From assembly GCA_022822265.1 (NCBI GenBank), contig JAJECA010000024.1, positions 1 through 64,000 on the forward strand: a stretch of DNA of 64,000 bases. The letters run 5' to 3'. Numbering within the stretch: the first letter of the stretch is position 1; every line of letters begins with the position of its first letter. The position numbers and the translations under genes are program-made. The notes beneath the pieces are model-generated. The model searched no databases, was not told the origin of the DNA, and worked only from the letters and a program-made list of their open reading frames with translations. Positions 25,863 through 34,467 of this stretch are shown one piece after another. Source of the stretch: Acidimicrobiia bacterium. Its GTDB lineage: Bacteria > Actinomycetota > Acidimicrobiia > Acidimicrobiales > Bin134.

Positions 25863-26474
25863 TTAGGCCTCGGTGGCTCGCCAAAAATACCAGGCGGCGA
25901 CGCTGCGGTAGGGGCGGAATTGGTCGCCGAGCGGCTCGAGTTCATCGGCGGTGGGCGCCTCTGTCCAGCCGTGGGCTAGGCCGTATCCCCTGCGGACCCC
26001 AAGGTCGCCCACCGGCCAGACGTCGAGGCGGCGCAGCGAGAAGATCAAGAACATCTGGGCGGTCCACGTGCCGATTCCCCACACCTGGCTGAGCTCGTCG
26101 ATTACCTCCTGGTCGGACATTCGTCCGAGGCGGGCCAAGTCCAGCGAGCCCTGCTCGCAGTGGGCGGCCAAATCGAGCATCGCCCGGGTTTTGGCCCCCG
26201 ACAGCCCGGCGCTCCGCAGCGGCTTCTCCCCTAGCGCCAGCACCTTGCCCGGCGCCCACTCCGGCGTCTGCCCTCGCACCCGTGTCCAGATGGCGCTGGC
26301 CGCCTTTCCGGCCAGCTGCTGATAGGCGATCTCGCGGCTCAGCACTTCGAAACGCTCCCTCACCGGTGGCTTGGGTCCGAATCGGGCCGGGCCGAACCGC
26401 TCAACCAGGCCGGCCATCACCTCAGATGCCTGGGCCAAGGCACGGCTTGCTTCAGTCAAGCCGGCTCTGCTCAT
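25863..26474 (-). CDS. HhH-GPD DNA glycosylase (AlkA-like, 3-methyladenine type)
   Basis: The protein is 203 aa. It resembles the alkylated-base excision glycosylases: helix-hairpin-helix LSQVWGIGTWTAQMFLIF (about 128-145) and catalytic aspartate D157 in PVGDLGVRRGY. There is no Fe-S cysteine cluster, which fits AlkA/MAG types rather than EndoIII/MutY. Substrate wording (3-methyladenine) is by family only. It is last before the corC-ybeY-phoH group on the same strand, 37 bases from corC. Confidence 0.85.
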   Translation of the reverse strand: MSRAGLTEASRALAQASEVMAGLVERFGPARFGPKPPVRERFEVLSREIAYQQLAGKAASAIWTRVRGQTPEWAPGKVLALGEKPLRSAGLSGAKTRAMLDLAAHCEQGSLDLARLGRMSDQEVIDELSQVWGIGTWTAQMFLIFSLRRLDVWPVGDLGVRRGYGLAHGWTEAPTADELEPLGDQFRPYRSVAAWYFWRATEA

Positions 26475-26511
26475 GCCAATTCCCCAGACTCGATCAGGTG
26501 TAGGAGCTGCG

Positions 26512-27357
26512 TTACCCGTCAGGCGCCGGCATCGCCGCCGGCTTGACGATAACCCGGGCGATGCGCCGACCGGTGACCCGCTCCACCAGCAGCTCCCAGC
26601 CGTCCATGACCAGCGTTTCCCCCTCTTCGGGAACGTGACCCAGGGTGTTGAATATCAGGCCGCCCACGGTGTCCCAATCGCCGTTGGGCAGCGGCGCCCC
26701 CAGCACCTCGCTCAGCTCGTCAATGGGAACTCGGCCGTTCACCCGCACCGTTCCAGGGGCCACCCGCTCGATCATGGGCTCCTCAATGTCGAACTCGTCG
26801 ACGATTTCGCCCACGAGCTCCTCGATGAGGTCTTCCAATGTGACCACTCCGGCGGTGCCGCCGTACTCGTCCACCACGATGGCGATGTGGAACTTCTCGG
26901 CCTGCATCTCCCGCAACAAGAGAGCTATGCGCTTGGTCTCTGGCACAAAGCGAGGCGTCCGGGCAACTGCTGCCGCAGGGGAGTCTTCGCCCTGATCCCG
27001 CTCGGCCCGCATCAGGTCTTTGGCGTGGACCACGCCAACCACGTCGTCGATGCCCTCGGCGTACACCGGCACCCGGCTATAACCATGCTCGATGACGATG
27101 CCGATGGCCTCTCCCACTGTGTGTTGGTCGCTCATCGCCACCGTGTCGGTTCGAGGCACCATCACCTCCCGCACCACCGTGTCGCCGAACTCGATGATCT
27201 GGCCGATCAGCTCTCGTTCCTCGGGCTCTATGGCGTCGGACGCTTCGGCCGCCTCGGCCATGGCCAGCAGCTCTTCCTCCGACACCTGAGGTGCTTCCCG
27301 GCGCCAGCTGGCCTGAACCAGCCGCCGCAGCAATCCGAATCGGCCCAACGCGCTCAT
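26512..27357 (-). CDS. CorC-like CBS-domain protein
   Basis: The protein is 281 aa. It has a CBS pair (about residues 65-190; REVMVPRTDTVAMSD, YSRVPVYAEGIDDVVGVVHAKDL and FHIAIVVDEYGGTAGVVTLEDL named as motifs) and a C-terminal CorC/HlyC domain (about 200-275). The membrane DUF21 region of full hemolysin-C family proteins is absent, so it is a soluble CorC/YbeX-like protein, usually linked to magnesium/cobalt handling or ribosome function. Its start overlaps the ybeY end by four bases. Confidence 0.88.
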   Translation of the reverse strand: MSALGRFGLLRRLVQASWRREAPQVSEEELLAMAEAAEASDAIEPEERELIGQIIEFGDTVVREVMVPRTDTVAMSDQHTVGEAIGIVIEHGYSRVPVYAEGIDDVVGVVHAKDLMRAERDQGEDSPAAAVARTPRFVPETKRIALLLREMQAEKFHIAIVVDEYGGTAGVVTLEDLIEELVGEIVDEFDIEEPMIERVAPGTVRVNGRVPIDELSEVLGAPLPNGDWDTVGGLIFNTLGHVPEEGETLVMDGWELLVERVTGRRIARVIVKPAAMPAPDG

Positions 27358-27920
27358 GATGATCCCGAATTCTGCGCGGCGACACCCGAGGCCGCAGCAG
27401 GGGCGAGTGCCGGGGCGACACCCGAGGTCGCAGCCAGGGCCAGAAACTCCTGCTCCCGACTCTCCATCTTCTCGGCGTCGCGGTCGTCTATGTGGTCATA
27501 GCCCAGCAAATGCAAGGCACCGTGCACCACCAGCAGGGCCATCTCTTCTTCGACCAACCTGCCGCACGCGGCGGCGTTGGCCGCGGCCACCGACGGGCAG
27601 ATCACCACGTCGCCCACCAGCCGGGGCTCATCGGGACCCCGGGGGGCGCTTCCGTCGTCGGCGCCGAAGGCGAGCACGTCGGTGGGACGTTCGACTCCTC
27701 GATGGGTGGTGTTGAGGGCGGCCATCTCGTCGGCGTCCACAAACGAGAGTCCTGCCTCCCAGGGAATCGACACCTGCTCCTCGGCGAGGACACGGCGCAT
27801 CAGCTCGGCCCAACGGCCTTCGTCTACGGTCAGGTCTCGCTGGCGGTCGAAGACCACAACCACCTCTCCATCGATGTCAGAGTCGCTGGGTCTAGGAACC
27901 CCGTCACGGTCGGCCGTCAC
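27354..27920 (-). CDS. ybeY: Endoribonuclease YbeY (16S rRNA maturation)
   Basis: Zinc-dependent RNase for 16S rRNA 3' end processing and ribosome quality control. The protein is 188 aa. The three-His signature HGALHLLGYDH is at about 133-143 and the family line DVLAF and GDVVICPSVA is present. The C-terminal 30 residues are Ala/Gly/Ser-rich and poorly conserved. It overlaps phoH upstream and corC downstream by four bases each, so the three are co-translated. Confidence 0.93.
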   Translation of the reverse strand: MTADRDGVPRPSDSDIDGEVVVVFDRQRDLTVDEGRWAELMRRVLAEEQVSIPWEAGLSFVDADEMAALNTTHRGVERPTDVLAFGADDGSAPRGPDEPRLVGDVVICPSVAAANAAACGRLVEEEMALLVVHGALHLLGYDHIDDRDAEKMESREQEFLALAATSGVAPALAPAAASGVAAQNSGSS

Positions 27921-28864
27921 TGCTGGGCCCGCTCGTAGGCGTTCACAATTTCGGCCACGATGGGGTGGCGGACCACATCGCGAGAACTCAGATGGACGAA
28001 CGACAAGCCGTCGATGCCAGCCAGGATCTTCTCTAGAGACACCAGCCCGCTGCGGCCCCCCTCGACGTCCACCTGGGTGACATCGCCGTTCACCACCGCT
28101 CTTGAGCCGAACCCAATGCGGGTCAAAAACATCTTCATCTGCTCGGGTGTGGTGTTCTGGGCCTCGTCGAGGATGATGAAGCTGTCGTTGAGGGTGCGGC
28201 CCCGCATATAGGCCAGCGGGGCGATCTCGATTACCCCCCGGTCGATCAGGGATTGCACCTCCTCGGCGTCGAGCATGTCGTAAAGGGCGTCGTAGAGCGG
28301 GCGCAGATAGGGGTCAACTTTGGCGATCATGTCGCCGGGCAGAAATCCCAGGCGCTCCCCCGCCTCCACCGCGGGCCTAGTCAGAATTATCCGCTCCACG
28401 CTGTGGGCTTTCAGCTCTCGAACAGCGGTGGCCACCGCCAGCCAGCTCTTGCCGGTGCCGGCCGGTCCGATGCTGAAGGTGATGATGTTGCTCCGCATGG
28501 CGTCGACATAGCTGCGCTGGCCAGCTGACTGGGGGCGGATCACCCGGCCCCTCCCCGACCGCAGCACGTCGGTGTCCATCACCCCCGAAGGGCTCTCGTC
28601 TGCCTCTACCATCTTGATCGCCCGGCCCAACGTACGGGAATCGAGTTGGTGGCCACCCTGCACGAGCAGGATCATCTCGTCGAACAGGCCGGCGACGCGG
28701 TCGGCGCCTTGGCCCGACACCGTGATCCGGTTGCCCCGAACGAAGATGTCGGCATCGGGGAACGACTGCTCAATCTGGCGGAGATGTTGATCGCGCTCGC
28801 CCAACAGGGCCGCCATGAGCCCGTTGCGCGGAATATCTATGGTGACCGGCGCTGCGGTGGTCAT
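27917..28864 (-). CDS. phoH: PhoH-like ATPase
   Basis: The protein is 315 aa. The N-terminal segment (about 1-105) contains an RNA-binding-like fold, followed by the ATPase core: Walker A GPAGTGKS (133-140), Walker B FIILDEAQNTTPEQMK, and sensor VVNGDVTQVD. Its position directly before ybeY suggests an RNA-metabolism role, as proposed for this family. Start ATG 28864 follows the stop of the HTH gene with no gap. Confidence 0.92.
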   Translation of the reverse strand: MTTAAPVTIDIPRNGLMAALLGERDQHLRQIEQSFPDADIFVRGNRITVSGQGADRVAGLFDEMILLVQGGHQLDSRTLGRAIKMVEADESPSGVMDTDVLRSGRGRVIRPQSAGQRSYVDAMRSNIITFSIGPAGTGKSWLAVATAVRELKAHSVERIILTRPAVEAGERLGFLPGDMIAKVDPYLRPLYDALYDMLDAEEVQSLIDRGVIEIAPLAYMRGRTLNDSFIILDEAQNTTPEQMKMFLTRIGFGSRAVVNGDVTQVDVEGGRSGLVSLEKILAGIDGLSFVHLSSRDVVRHPIVAEIVNAYERAQQ

Positions 28865-29137
28865 TCAGGAGTCGGAACCTGCGTCGCTGTCATCGCCCCC
28901 CGAACCGGCATCGCCGAGGGGGACAGGGTCGGGATACAGATGCCCGAGTGTGCCGGGCTCAATGCGGCTGCGCTCGATGAAGGCATCCACATCAGCCTGT
29001 TTGACCCGGATAACTCGACCCATTCGATAGGCGGGCAGACCCCCCTCATTGATGAACCGATACAGCGTTCGCGTGGTGATTCCCAGCCGCTTTGCTGCGG
29101 TCTCGGTGTTCAGCCACACAATCTGGGTGTCGCTCAT
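28865..29137 (-). CDS. Small helix-turn-helix (excisionase/BldC-like) protein
   Basis: The protein is 90 aa. Residues about 8-55 form a MerR-like HTH of the excisionase family (TETAAKRLGITTRTLYRFINEG, PAYRMGRVIRVKQADVDAFIE, named motifs). The tail is Gly/Asp/Ser-rich. Chromosomal HTH genes of this kind (for example BldC) act as regulators in actinobacteria; no integrase is nearby, so a phage role is unlikely. It abuts phoH and is probably first in the phoH-ybeY-corC operon. Confidence 0.82.
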   Translation of the reverse strand: MSDTQIVWLNTETAAKRLGITTRTLYRFINEGGLPAYRMGRVIRVKQADVDAFIERSRIEPGTLGHLYPDPVPLGDAGSGGDDSDAGSDS

Positions 29138-29237
29138 CTACTTACACTCTAACCCGTTCCTCCGCCTTCGCACCCCAAATTCTCGGCAAAGTCCATGCTG
29201 GCCCCAGATTTCTGGAGTCACTGACTTTCGTGAACTG

Positions 29238-30017
29238 TCATACCGCTTCACTCGGCGGCGGCGGGTCGTTGGCATGGCGGAGCATTTGCACCGCACTCAC
29301 GATGAGCAAGATGGCGAACAGGATTCCCGACAATCGGGGGCTGAGTGCGCTGGCGCCCAAGGCACCGACAAATGCCGAGGCCACCCCCGATGCCCCCACG
29401 GTAAGCGCCGACTTGGGTTCGATGTTGCCGGAGCGACGGTTCCGCAAAGTGCCGATGATGGCGGTGGGAAGGATCACCAGCAATGAGGTGCCCTTGGCGG
29501 TGGGATCCGCAAAACCGAACAACAGGATCAGTGCGGGGATCATGATCACCCCCCCACCCACACCCATGGTGCCCGACAACAATCCGGTGGCCAGGCCGCA
29601 GCCCACATAGGCGATGGCCAGAGCCGCGGTGATGTCGCTGTGGCCGTCGGTGTCGGGGGCGAATGCCAAGAAACGGGCCGCGGTGGCCAATAGCAGCAGG
29701 GCGAACCCGATGCGGAGCGACCGGATGGGAATGTGGTCGAGCAGGGAAGTGCCCGCGGTTACGCCCACGGCCGAACCCGCGAAGATCAGCAGACCGGGTA
29801 GCCAGGCCACTGAGCCCTCCAGCAGGAACCCGCCCAGCGCCGACGCGGAGATGAGCACCATGGCCCCCAGCGACGTGCCGTGGGCTCTGCGCTGCTCCAT
29901 GCCCAAAATCAGCACCAAGCAAGGGACCATGAGGATCCCGCCGCCGACTCCGAACAGCCCGGACAAAAAGCCGGTGGCCACCCCAACCCCGACTGGCCCC
30001 CACTTCGAGTTGTTCAT
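29238..30017 (-). CDS. TSUP (TauE/SafE) family membrane permease
   Basis: The protein is 259 aa with about seven hydrophobic helices and the two family half-repeats opening GFLSGLFGVGGGILMVP and GLLSGTMGVGGGVIMIP, given as motifs. This family exports or moves sulfite, sulfoacetate and similar small organic anions. Substrate is not readable here. It is last of the minus-strand genes after the acyl-CoA ligase, 40 bases apart. Confidence 0.9.
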   Translation of the reverse strand: MNNSKWGPVGVGVATGFLSGLFGVGGGILMVPCLVLILGMEQRRAHGTSLGAMVLISASALGGFLLEGSVAWLPGLLIFAGSAVGVTAGTSLLDHIPIRSLRIGFALLLLATAARFLAFAPDTDGHSDITAALAIAYVGCGLATGLLSGTMGVGGGVIMIPALILLFGFADPTAKGTSLLVILPTAIIGTLRNRRSGNIEPKSALTVGASGVASAFVGALGASALSPRLSGILFAILLIVSAVQMLRHANDPPPPSEAV

Positions 30018-30057
30018 GACGCGCCGATGATTGCAGCGTCAGGGGCTATAACGGCAG

Positions 30058-31635
30058 TCACTCGGCCGCGGCCTGCTCGCGGAGCACGTACTTCAGGACC
30101 TTGCCCGAGGCGTTGAGGGGCAATGCCTCGGTGAATCGCACTCGGCGAGGCACCTTGTAGTTGGCCATCTGGTCGCGGCACCAGGCAATGACATCGGTCT
30201 CGGTGAGGTCGGCATCGGGGGCAAGCACCACGGTGGCCACCGCCACTTCGCCCAGTCGGTCGTCGGGCATCCCGATCACCGCCACCTGTCCGATCTGGGG
30301 GTGGGCCAGCATGATGTTCTCGATCTCGGCCGGATAGGCGTTGAAACCGCCCACGATGAACATGTCCTTTTTGCGGTCGGTGATGTCGATATTGCCCTGT
30401 TCGTCCATCACCCCGATGTCGCCGGTGTGGAGCCAGCCGTCGACGTCGATGGTCTCGGCGGTCTGGGTGGGGTCGTCCAGGTAACCCAGCATCACGTTGT
30501 AGCCCCGCACCACAATCTCGCCGGGCTCGCCTCGGGGCATCTCGTTGCCGTCGTCGTCGGCGACCTGCACCTCCACGTCGGGGATGGCCCGCCCAGAGGT
30601 GTTGGCGATGGTCTCGGGGTCGTCGTCGTGACGGCACATGGTGGCGATTCCCGACGCTTCGGTGAGGCCGTAGCCGGTGACGATGTTCTCGAACCCCAGA
30701 CGGGACCGCATTTGGATGATCATCTCCACCGGAATGGCGGCGGCTCCGGTTACCGCTAGGCGGAGGGTCGACATGTCGAAGCTGTCTAGGTCGGGATGAT
30801 TCAAGATGGTCTGGTAGATGGCCGGCGGTCCGGGGAGCATGGAGATCCGCTCTTCGGGCACTCGGGCCATCACCGCCGGGACGTCGAACACCGCGTGGGG
30901 GATGTTGGTGGCCCCGGTCATGAGGCAGGCCAAGATGCCGGAGTTGAGGCCGAAGGCGTGGAAATAAGGATTGACGATGAGGTAGCGGTCGCCGGCCCGC
31001 AGGCCGATCACGTCGCACCACGACTTGAAGCCCCGGCAGATGGCGGAGTGGATGAGCATGGCACCCTTGGGCAGGCCAGTGGTGCCCGAGGTGAACATGA
31101 TGTGGCACAGGTCGTCGCCCTTGACCGAGGCGGCCCGGGCATCGCCGTCGGCCTCGGCAACCTGGCCGGCCCGCTCGAGAAAATCGGAGAATCGGGTTGT
31201 GCCCTCCGGGACAGACCCCCGCAGCACCACGATCTCGTCGAGGCTGTGGCCGCCGTCGGCGTTGCGCAGCAGCGCCACGTAGTCGGTGTCCAAGAAGTCG
31301 GTGACCGTGAACAGAATGCGAGCCCCCGACTTCTGGAGAATGAAGTCGGCCTCGCGGCCCTTGAACCGGGTGTTCACCGGCACCAGCACGCCGCCGGCCA
31401 TGTGGATGCCCAGGCCAGCCACCACCCACTCCCAGATGTTGGGCGCCCACACCGCCACCCGGTCGCCCGGCTCGATGCCAGAGGCCATCAGCGCGCGGGC
31501 TGAGGCTCGGATGCGCTCTCGCAGCTCGGGGAAGGTCCAGCGCACTTCGCCGTCCACCAGGGCTTCCAGGTCGGGAAACCGGCGGGCCGCGTCATCCACC
31601 AACTCGCAGATTGTGGTCCACGAAGCATCGGACAT
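30058..31635 (-). CDS. AMP-forming acyl-CoA ligase
   Basis: The protein is 525 aa. ANL-superfamily motifs: FTSGTTGLPKGAML (P-loop), GYGLTEASG, GWLHTGDIG and DRKKDMFIVGGFN with the C-terminal lysine in NASGKVLKYVLRE. It activates a carboxylic acid as a CoA thioester. The overall form resembles actinobacterial FadD3-type ligases that act on ring-derived acids, but the substrate is not certain. Neighbouring CoA transferase, crotonase and transporter genes fit a catabolic cluster. ATG 31635. Confidence 0.88.
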   Translation of the reverse strand: MSDASWTTICELVDDAARRFPDLEALVDGEVRWTFPELRERIRASARALMASGIEPGDRVAVWAPNIWEWVVAGLGIHMAGGVLVPVNTRFKGREADFILQKSGARILFTVTDFLDTDYVALLRNADGGHSLDEIVVLRGSVPEGTTRFSDFLERAGQVAEADGDARAASVKGDDLCHIMFTSGTTGLPKGAMLIHSAICRGFKSWCDVIGLRAGDRYLIVNPYFHAFGLNSGILACLMTGATNIPHAVFDVPAVMARVPEERISMLPGPPAIYQTILNHPDLDSFDMSTLRLAVTGAAAIPVEMIIQMRSRLGFENIVTGYGLTEASGIATMCRHDDDPETIANTSGRAIPDVEVQVADDDGNEMPRGEPGEIVVRGYNVMLGYLDDPTQTAETIDVDGWLHTGDIGVMDEQGNIDITDRKKDMFIVGGFNAYPAEIENIMLAHPQIGQVAVIGMPDDRLGEVAVATVVLAPDADLTETDVIAWCRDQMANYKVPRRVRFTEALPLNASGKVLKYVLREQAAAE

Positions 31636-31681
31636 GGCTGCGACCCTAATTCACTGCTTTCGCCACTTCGGAGTTGGCCAG

Positions 31682-32839
31682 CTAGTCGGCAGCTTGGACC
31701 GCACCTTGGTTGATGAGGCGGGCTATTTCGTCGGTGCTCAAGCCTAGATCGTCGGCCAAGATGGAGCGGGTGTCCTCGCCCCGTCGGGCGGTTCGGGGTG
31801 TGACACCCACGGTGGCGTTGCCCATGGCGAACGGTTTTGCCGGCACCGGAATGCCGGGGCGGATCTCGGCAATGAGCCCCCGGTCGGCTGCCCAGTCGCT
31901 GGCGGCCAGCTCGGCCACTGAGCTGATACGGGCCGCGGGCAACGGCTGTTGCTCCACCACTTCGGCCAATTCCTCGTAGGTCGAAAAGCCGGCCACCAGG
32001 CCTCGCAGTATGGCAAGGGCCTCTTCACGGGTGGGCTGATCGGGGCAATCGTCGGCATTGCCGCCGAGAGCGGCTACCCAGCGAGGCAACATCTGTTCAG
32101 GATTGCCGATCAGCGACACCGCCTGGCCGTCGGCGGTGCGGGCGACGGCGTAGTTCCAGGTGTCGAAATCCCGGGGTCCGTCGTAGCCCGAGAGGTCGTT
32201 GCCAGCCTGGTCGTTGGCGTAGACGAGCGTTTCGGCCATGGCAATGTCGAGGTGCTGGCCGGTACCGGTGTGCACTCGCTGGTAGAGCGCAGCCAGCACT
32301 GCCGACACCGAGATGAACCCGGCGTAGAGATCGCCGTGCTGGTGGATCTCCTGGAGCGGCTCGCCCTCTCGGAGTCGGGCGGCCAACTCGATGGTGCCGG
32401 CCACGGCGTGCATCATGGGAGCGTGGGCTCGGCGATCGGTCCACGGCCCGGTCTGGCCGAACCCGGTGATGGAGCAGAACACCAGCCGAGGGTTGCGGGC
32501 CGACAGGTCTTCGTAGGACAGCCCGTAGCGGGCCATAACGCCGGGGCGGTAGTTCTCCAGCAGCACATCAGCCCGGTCGGCCAGCGCGGCCAACACACCT
32601 GGCCCGCCGTCGGCCTTGAGATCGACACAGATGTTGCGCTTGCCCGCGTTCATGTGGCTGAACGTGACCCCGATGCCGTCGTCGTCAACCGGGGGAACCG
32701 GGCGGGTGAGGTCGCCGGAAGGAGGCTCCACCTTGATGACGTCGGCCCCCAGGTCGGACAGCACCCGTCCGCAGATCGGTCCGGAGAATATCCGGGTGAG
32801 GTCCACCACCCGTATGCCGTCGAGCGGGCCGCCGGTCAT
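31682..32839 (-). CDS. Family III (CaiB/BaiF) CoA transferase
   Basis: The protein is 385 aa. It opens LDGIRVVDLTRIFSGPICGRVLSDLGADVIKVEPP (named motif only) and carries the catalytic aspartate D170 in HQHGDLYAGF. It moves CoA between carboxylic acids without ATP. It lies upstream of the acyl-CoA ligase on the same strand, 46 bases apart. Specificity is unknown. ATG 32839. Confidence 0.9.
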   Translation of the reverse strand: MTGGPLDGIRVVDLTRIFSGPICGRVLSDLGADVIKVEPPSGDLTRPVPPVDDDGIGVTFSHMNAGKRNICVDLKADGGPGVLAALADRADVLLENYRPGVMARYGLSYEDLSARNPRLVFCSITGFGQTGPWTDRRAHAPMMHAVAGTIELAARLREGEPLQEIHQHGDLYAGFISVSAVLAALYQRVHTGTGQHLDIAMAETLVYANDQAGNDLSGYDGPRDFDTWNYAVARTADGQAVSLIGNPEQMLPRWVAALGGNADDCPDQPTREEALAILRGLVAGFSTYEELAEVVEQQPLPAARISSVAELAASDWAADRGLIAEIRPGIPVPAKPFAMGNATVGVTPRTARRGEDTRSILADDLGLSTDEIARLINQGAVQAAD

Positions 32840-32863
32840 GGTCTGTTAGCGGCTGTGGACGCG

Positions 32864-32908
32864 GCCGTGCCCGACCCGCCGCCACAGAGGCAGCCGATCG
32901 GGCACGGC
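32864..32908. terminator. Long inverted repeat between CoA transferase and binding protein genes
   Basis: Perfect 11-base arms gccgtgcccga (32864-32874) and tcgggcacggc (32898-32908) around 23 bases. It lies 24 bases after the stop of the minus-strand binding protein gene. No T run follows, so it may be a non-canonical terminator or an mRNA-protecting hairpin. Confidence 0.45.
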
Positions 32909-32932
32909 ACGGTGGCTATTGATTCAGTTGGC

Positions 32933-34399
32933 TTACCGGTTGGGATCGCCGTAGCAGACGAATTCGTAAGCCACCTCATATTCGGCCTCCACCACCTGCA
33001 CCATGCCAGTGCAGTCGGGTGCCACAACGTGATCGGCGGGGAACTTCACTGGACCAAGCCCACCTTGTTGCTGAGCGGACTCGAAGCCGTCGATGTTGAC
33101 CGCTTGGTAGAAGCTGGCGGTGTTCAGGTCTTCGCCAGCGGCAGCAATCATTTGGATCATCAGATCAGCCGACCAGTAGCCGACCAGGCTGCCGAACCCG
33201 GGGAAGGCCCCGACTTCTTCGTAGTCGGCCAGAAGCTGCTGGATGGCCGGCTCGGAGGCCTCCACCGGAGGCACCTGGGTCACGGCGTATCCGCCCTCTA
33301 GGGCCTGGCCCAAGTCGGGGCTGGATCCGGGGAGGCCGGGAACGTAGGTCAGGTAGTCGGCCACCGGGCCCTCATATCCCGAAGCGGCGATGGACGCCTT
33401 GAGGGTGATGGCTCCGGCAAAGTCGGTGGAGAGAATCACCAGGTCGGGCTCGTGCTCTAGCACCGTGTTCACGAATCGGGTGGGATCGGTGATGCCGCCC
33501 GCGGTCTGGGTGGGCACAAAGTCGTTGAAGGCCAGCTTGCCGGCCCACAGATTCTCGTACAGCGCATGGCCGGCGCGACCGGCGTCGTCATCGCTGTTGA
33601 AGATGCCGACCTGGATGTCCTCGGTGCCGAAGAAGTCGTACCAGATGTTCTGGACCGACACGAGGGGATCAGCGCCCTCCACTCCGAAGGCAAATCCGCT
33701 CAGGCAGCCGTTGAACCCGAAGCCCCAGTCGTTGGGAGCGCAGAAGCCGGGCATGAACCCCCAGCCGGTGAACGGCACCTGGTTCTCATCCAGGTAGTCG
33801 GTGGTCTGGGGAAGCGAGACCGCCGAGGTGACCATGATGCCGAAGACCTCGTCGTTCTCCACCATGCTGCGGGCCCCCTCGAAGTTGGCCTGCGGATCGC
33901 TGCCATCGTCCACGAACTGGACCAGCTCGACCGACCGGCCGCCGGGCAGCTCGCCGTCGCGGTTGGCCCGGCCGAGGCGGGCATTGATGCCGTCGGTGAA
34001 TCCGCCGTACAGCGCATCCTGGGTCATCGCACCGAGGCGAACGGTGTCGTCGCTTACACCCCGGGTGGAGGGCTCGAAGTCGATCTCGTAGGTGTAGGCA
34101 CCCCAAGTGCGGGAGGTGGCCATCTCCTCGTCGTCCATGGGCTCCTCATCCATGGGCTCCTCGTCGTCCATGGGCTCTTCGTCGTCTTCGTGCTCGTGAT
34201 CCTCGTCGTCTTCGTGCGCGTGATCGTCGTCGTCCTCGTGATCGTGATCATCGTCATCGTCCATAGGAGCCTCTGTGGCCTCAGGCGCAGGCGCAGGCGC
34301 CGCTGCGCCGTCGTCATCGTCGTCGTTGCCGCACGAGGCGACCACCAACGTCAACGCGGCCAAGAGCGCGAGAAGCTTGTACAGCAGTGATTTCTTCAT
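32933..34399 (-). CDS. HAAT-type ABC transporter substrate-binding lipoprotein with His/acidic linker
   Basis: The protein is 488 aa from ATG 34399, which has GGAGGGGGA before it; the longer frame (to 34840) runs into the transporter gene. A signal peptide with lipobox VVASC (C23) is followed by an Asp run, an Ala/Pro stretch and an extreme acidic segment at residues 46-93 with three HxH motifs (H52/54, H60/62, H68/70). The periplasmic-binding fold (about 95-488) begins TWGAYTYEIDFEP and holds VRLGAMTQDALYGG. It is next to the LivHMF fusion. The substrate is probably a hydrophobic or amino-acid-like compound; the linker may bind metal or extend the protein from the wall. Confidence 0.9.
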   Translation of the reverse strand: MKKSLLYKLLALLAALTLVVASCGNDDDDDGAAAPAPAPEATEAPMDDDDDHDHEDDDDHAHEDDEDHEHEDDEEPMDDEEPMDEEPMDDEEMATSRTWGAYTYEIDFEPSTRGVSDDTVRLGAMTQDALYGGFTDGINARLGRANRDGELPGGRSVELVQFVDDGSDPQANFEGARSMVENDEVFGIMVTSAVSLPQTTDYLDENQVPFTGWGFMPGFCAPNDWGFGFNGCLSGFAFGVEGADPLVSVQNIWYDFFGTEDIQVGIFNSDDDAGRAGHALYENLWAGKLAFNDFVPTQTAGGITDPTRFVNTVLEHEPDLVILSTDFAGAITLKASIAASGYEGPVADYLTYVPGLPGSSPDLGQALEGGYAVTQVPPVEASEPAIQQLLADYEEVGAFPGFGSLVGYWSADLMIQMIAAAGEDLNTASFYQAVNIDGFESAQQQGGLGPVKFPADHVVAPDCTGMVQVVEAEYEVAYEFVCYGDPNR

Positions 34400-34467
34400 T
34401 TCCCCCTCCGAGATTTGGGCTTCGGACATAGTAGGACAGCGACCATCGACTGTCATCCTTGGGAAGC

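Noticed and set aside
21185..26511. Integrated mobile element next to tmRNA
   Set aside because: No integrase, transposase, terminal repeats or second copy of the ssrA end was found, so it is reported only as a possible insertion.
28865..29137. Phage excisionase
   Set aside because: It abuts phoH in a housekeeping operon and there is no integrase nearby; a chromosomal BldC-like regulator is more likely.
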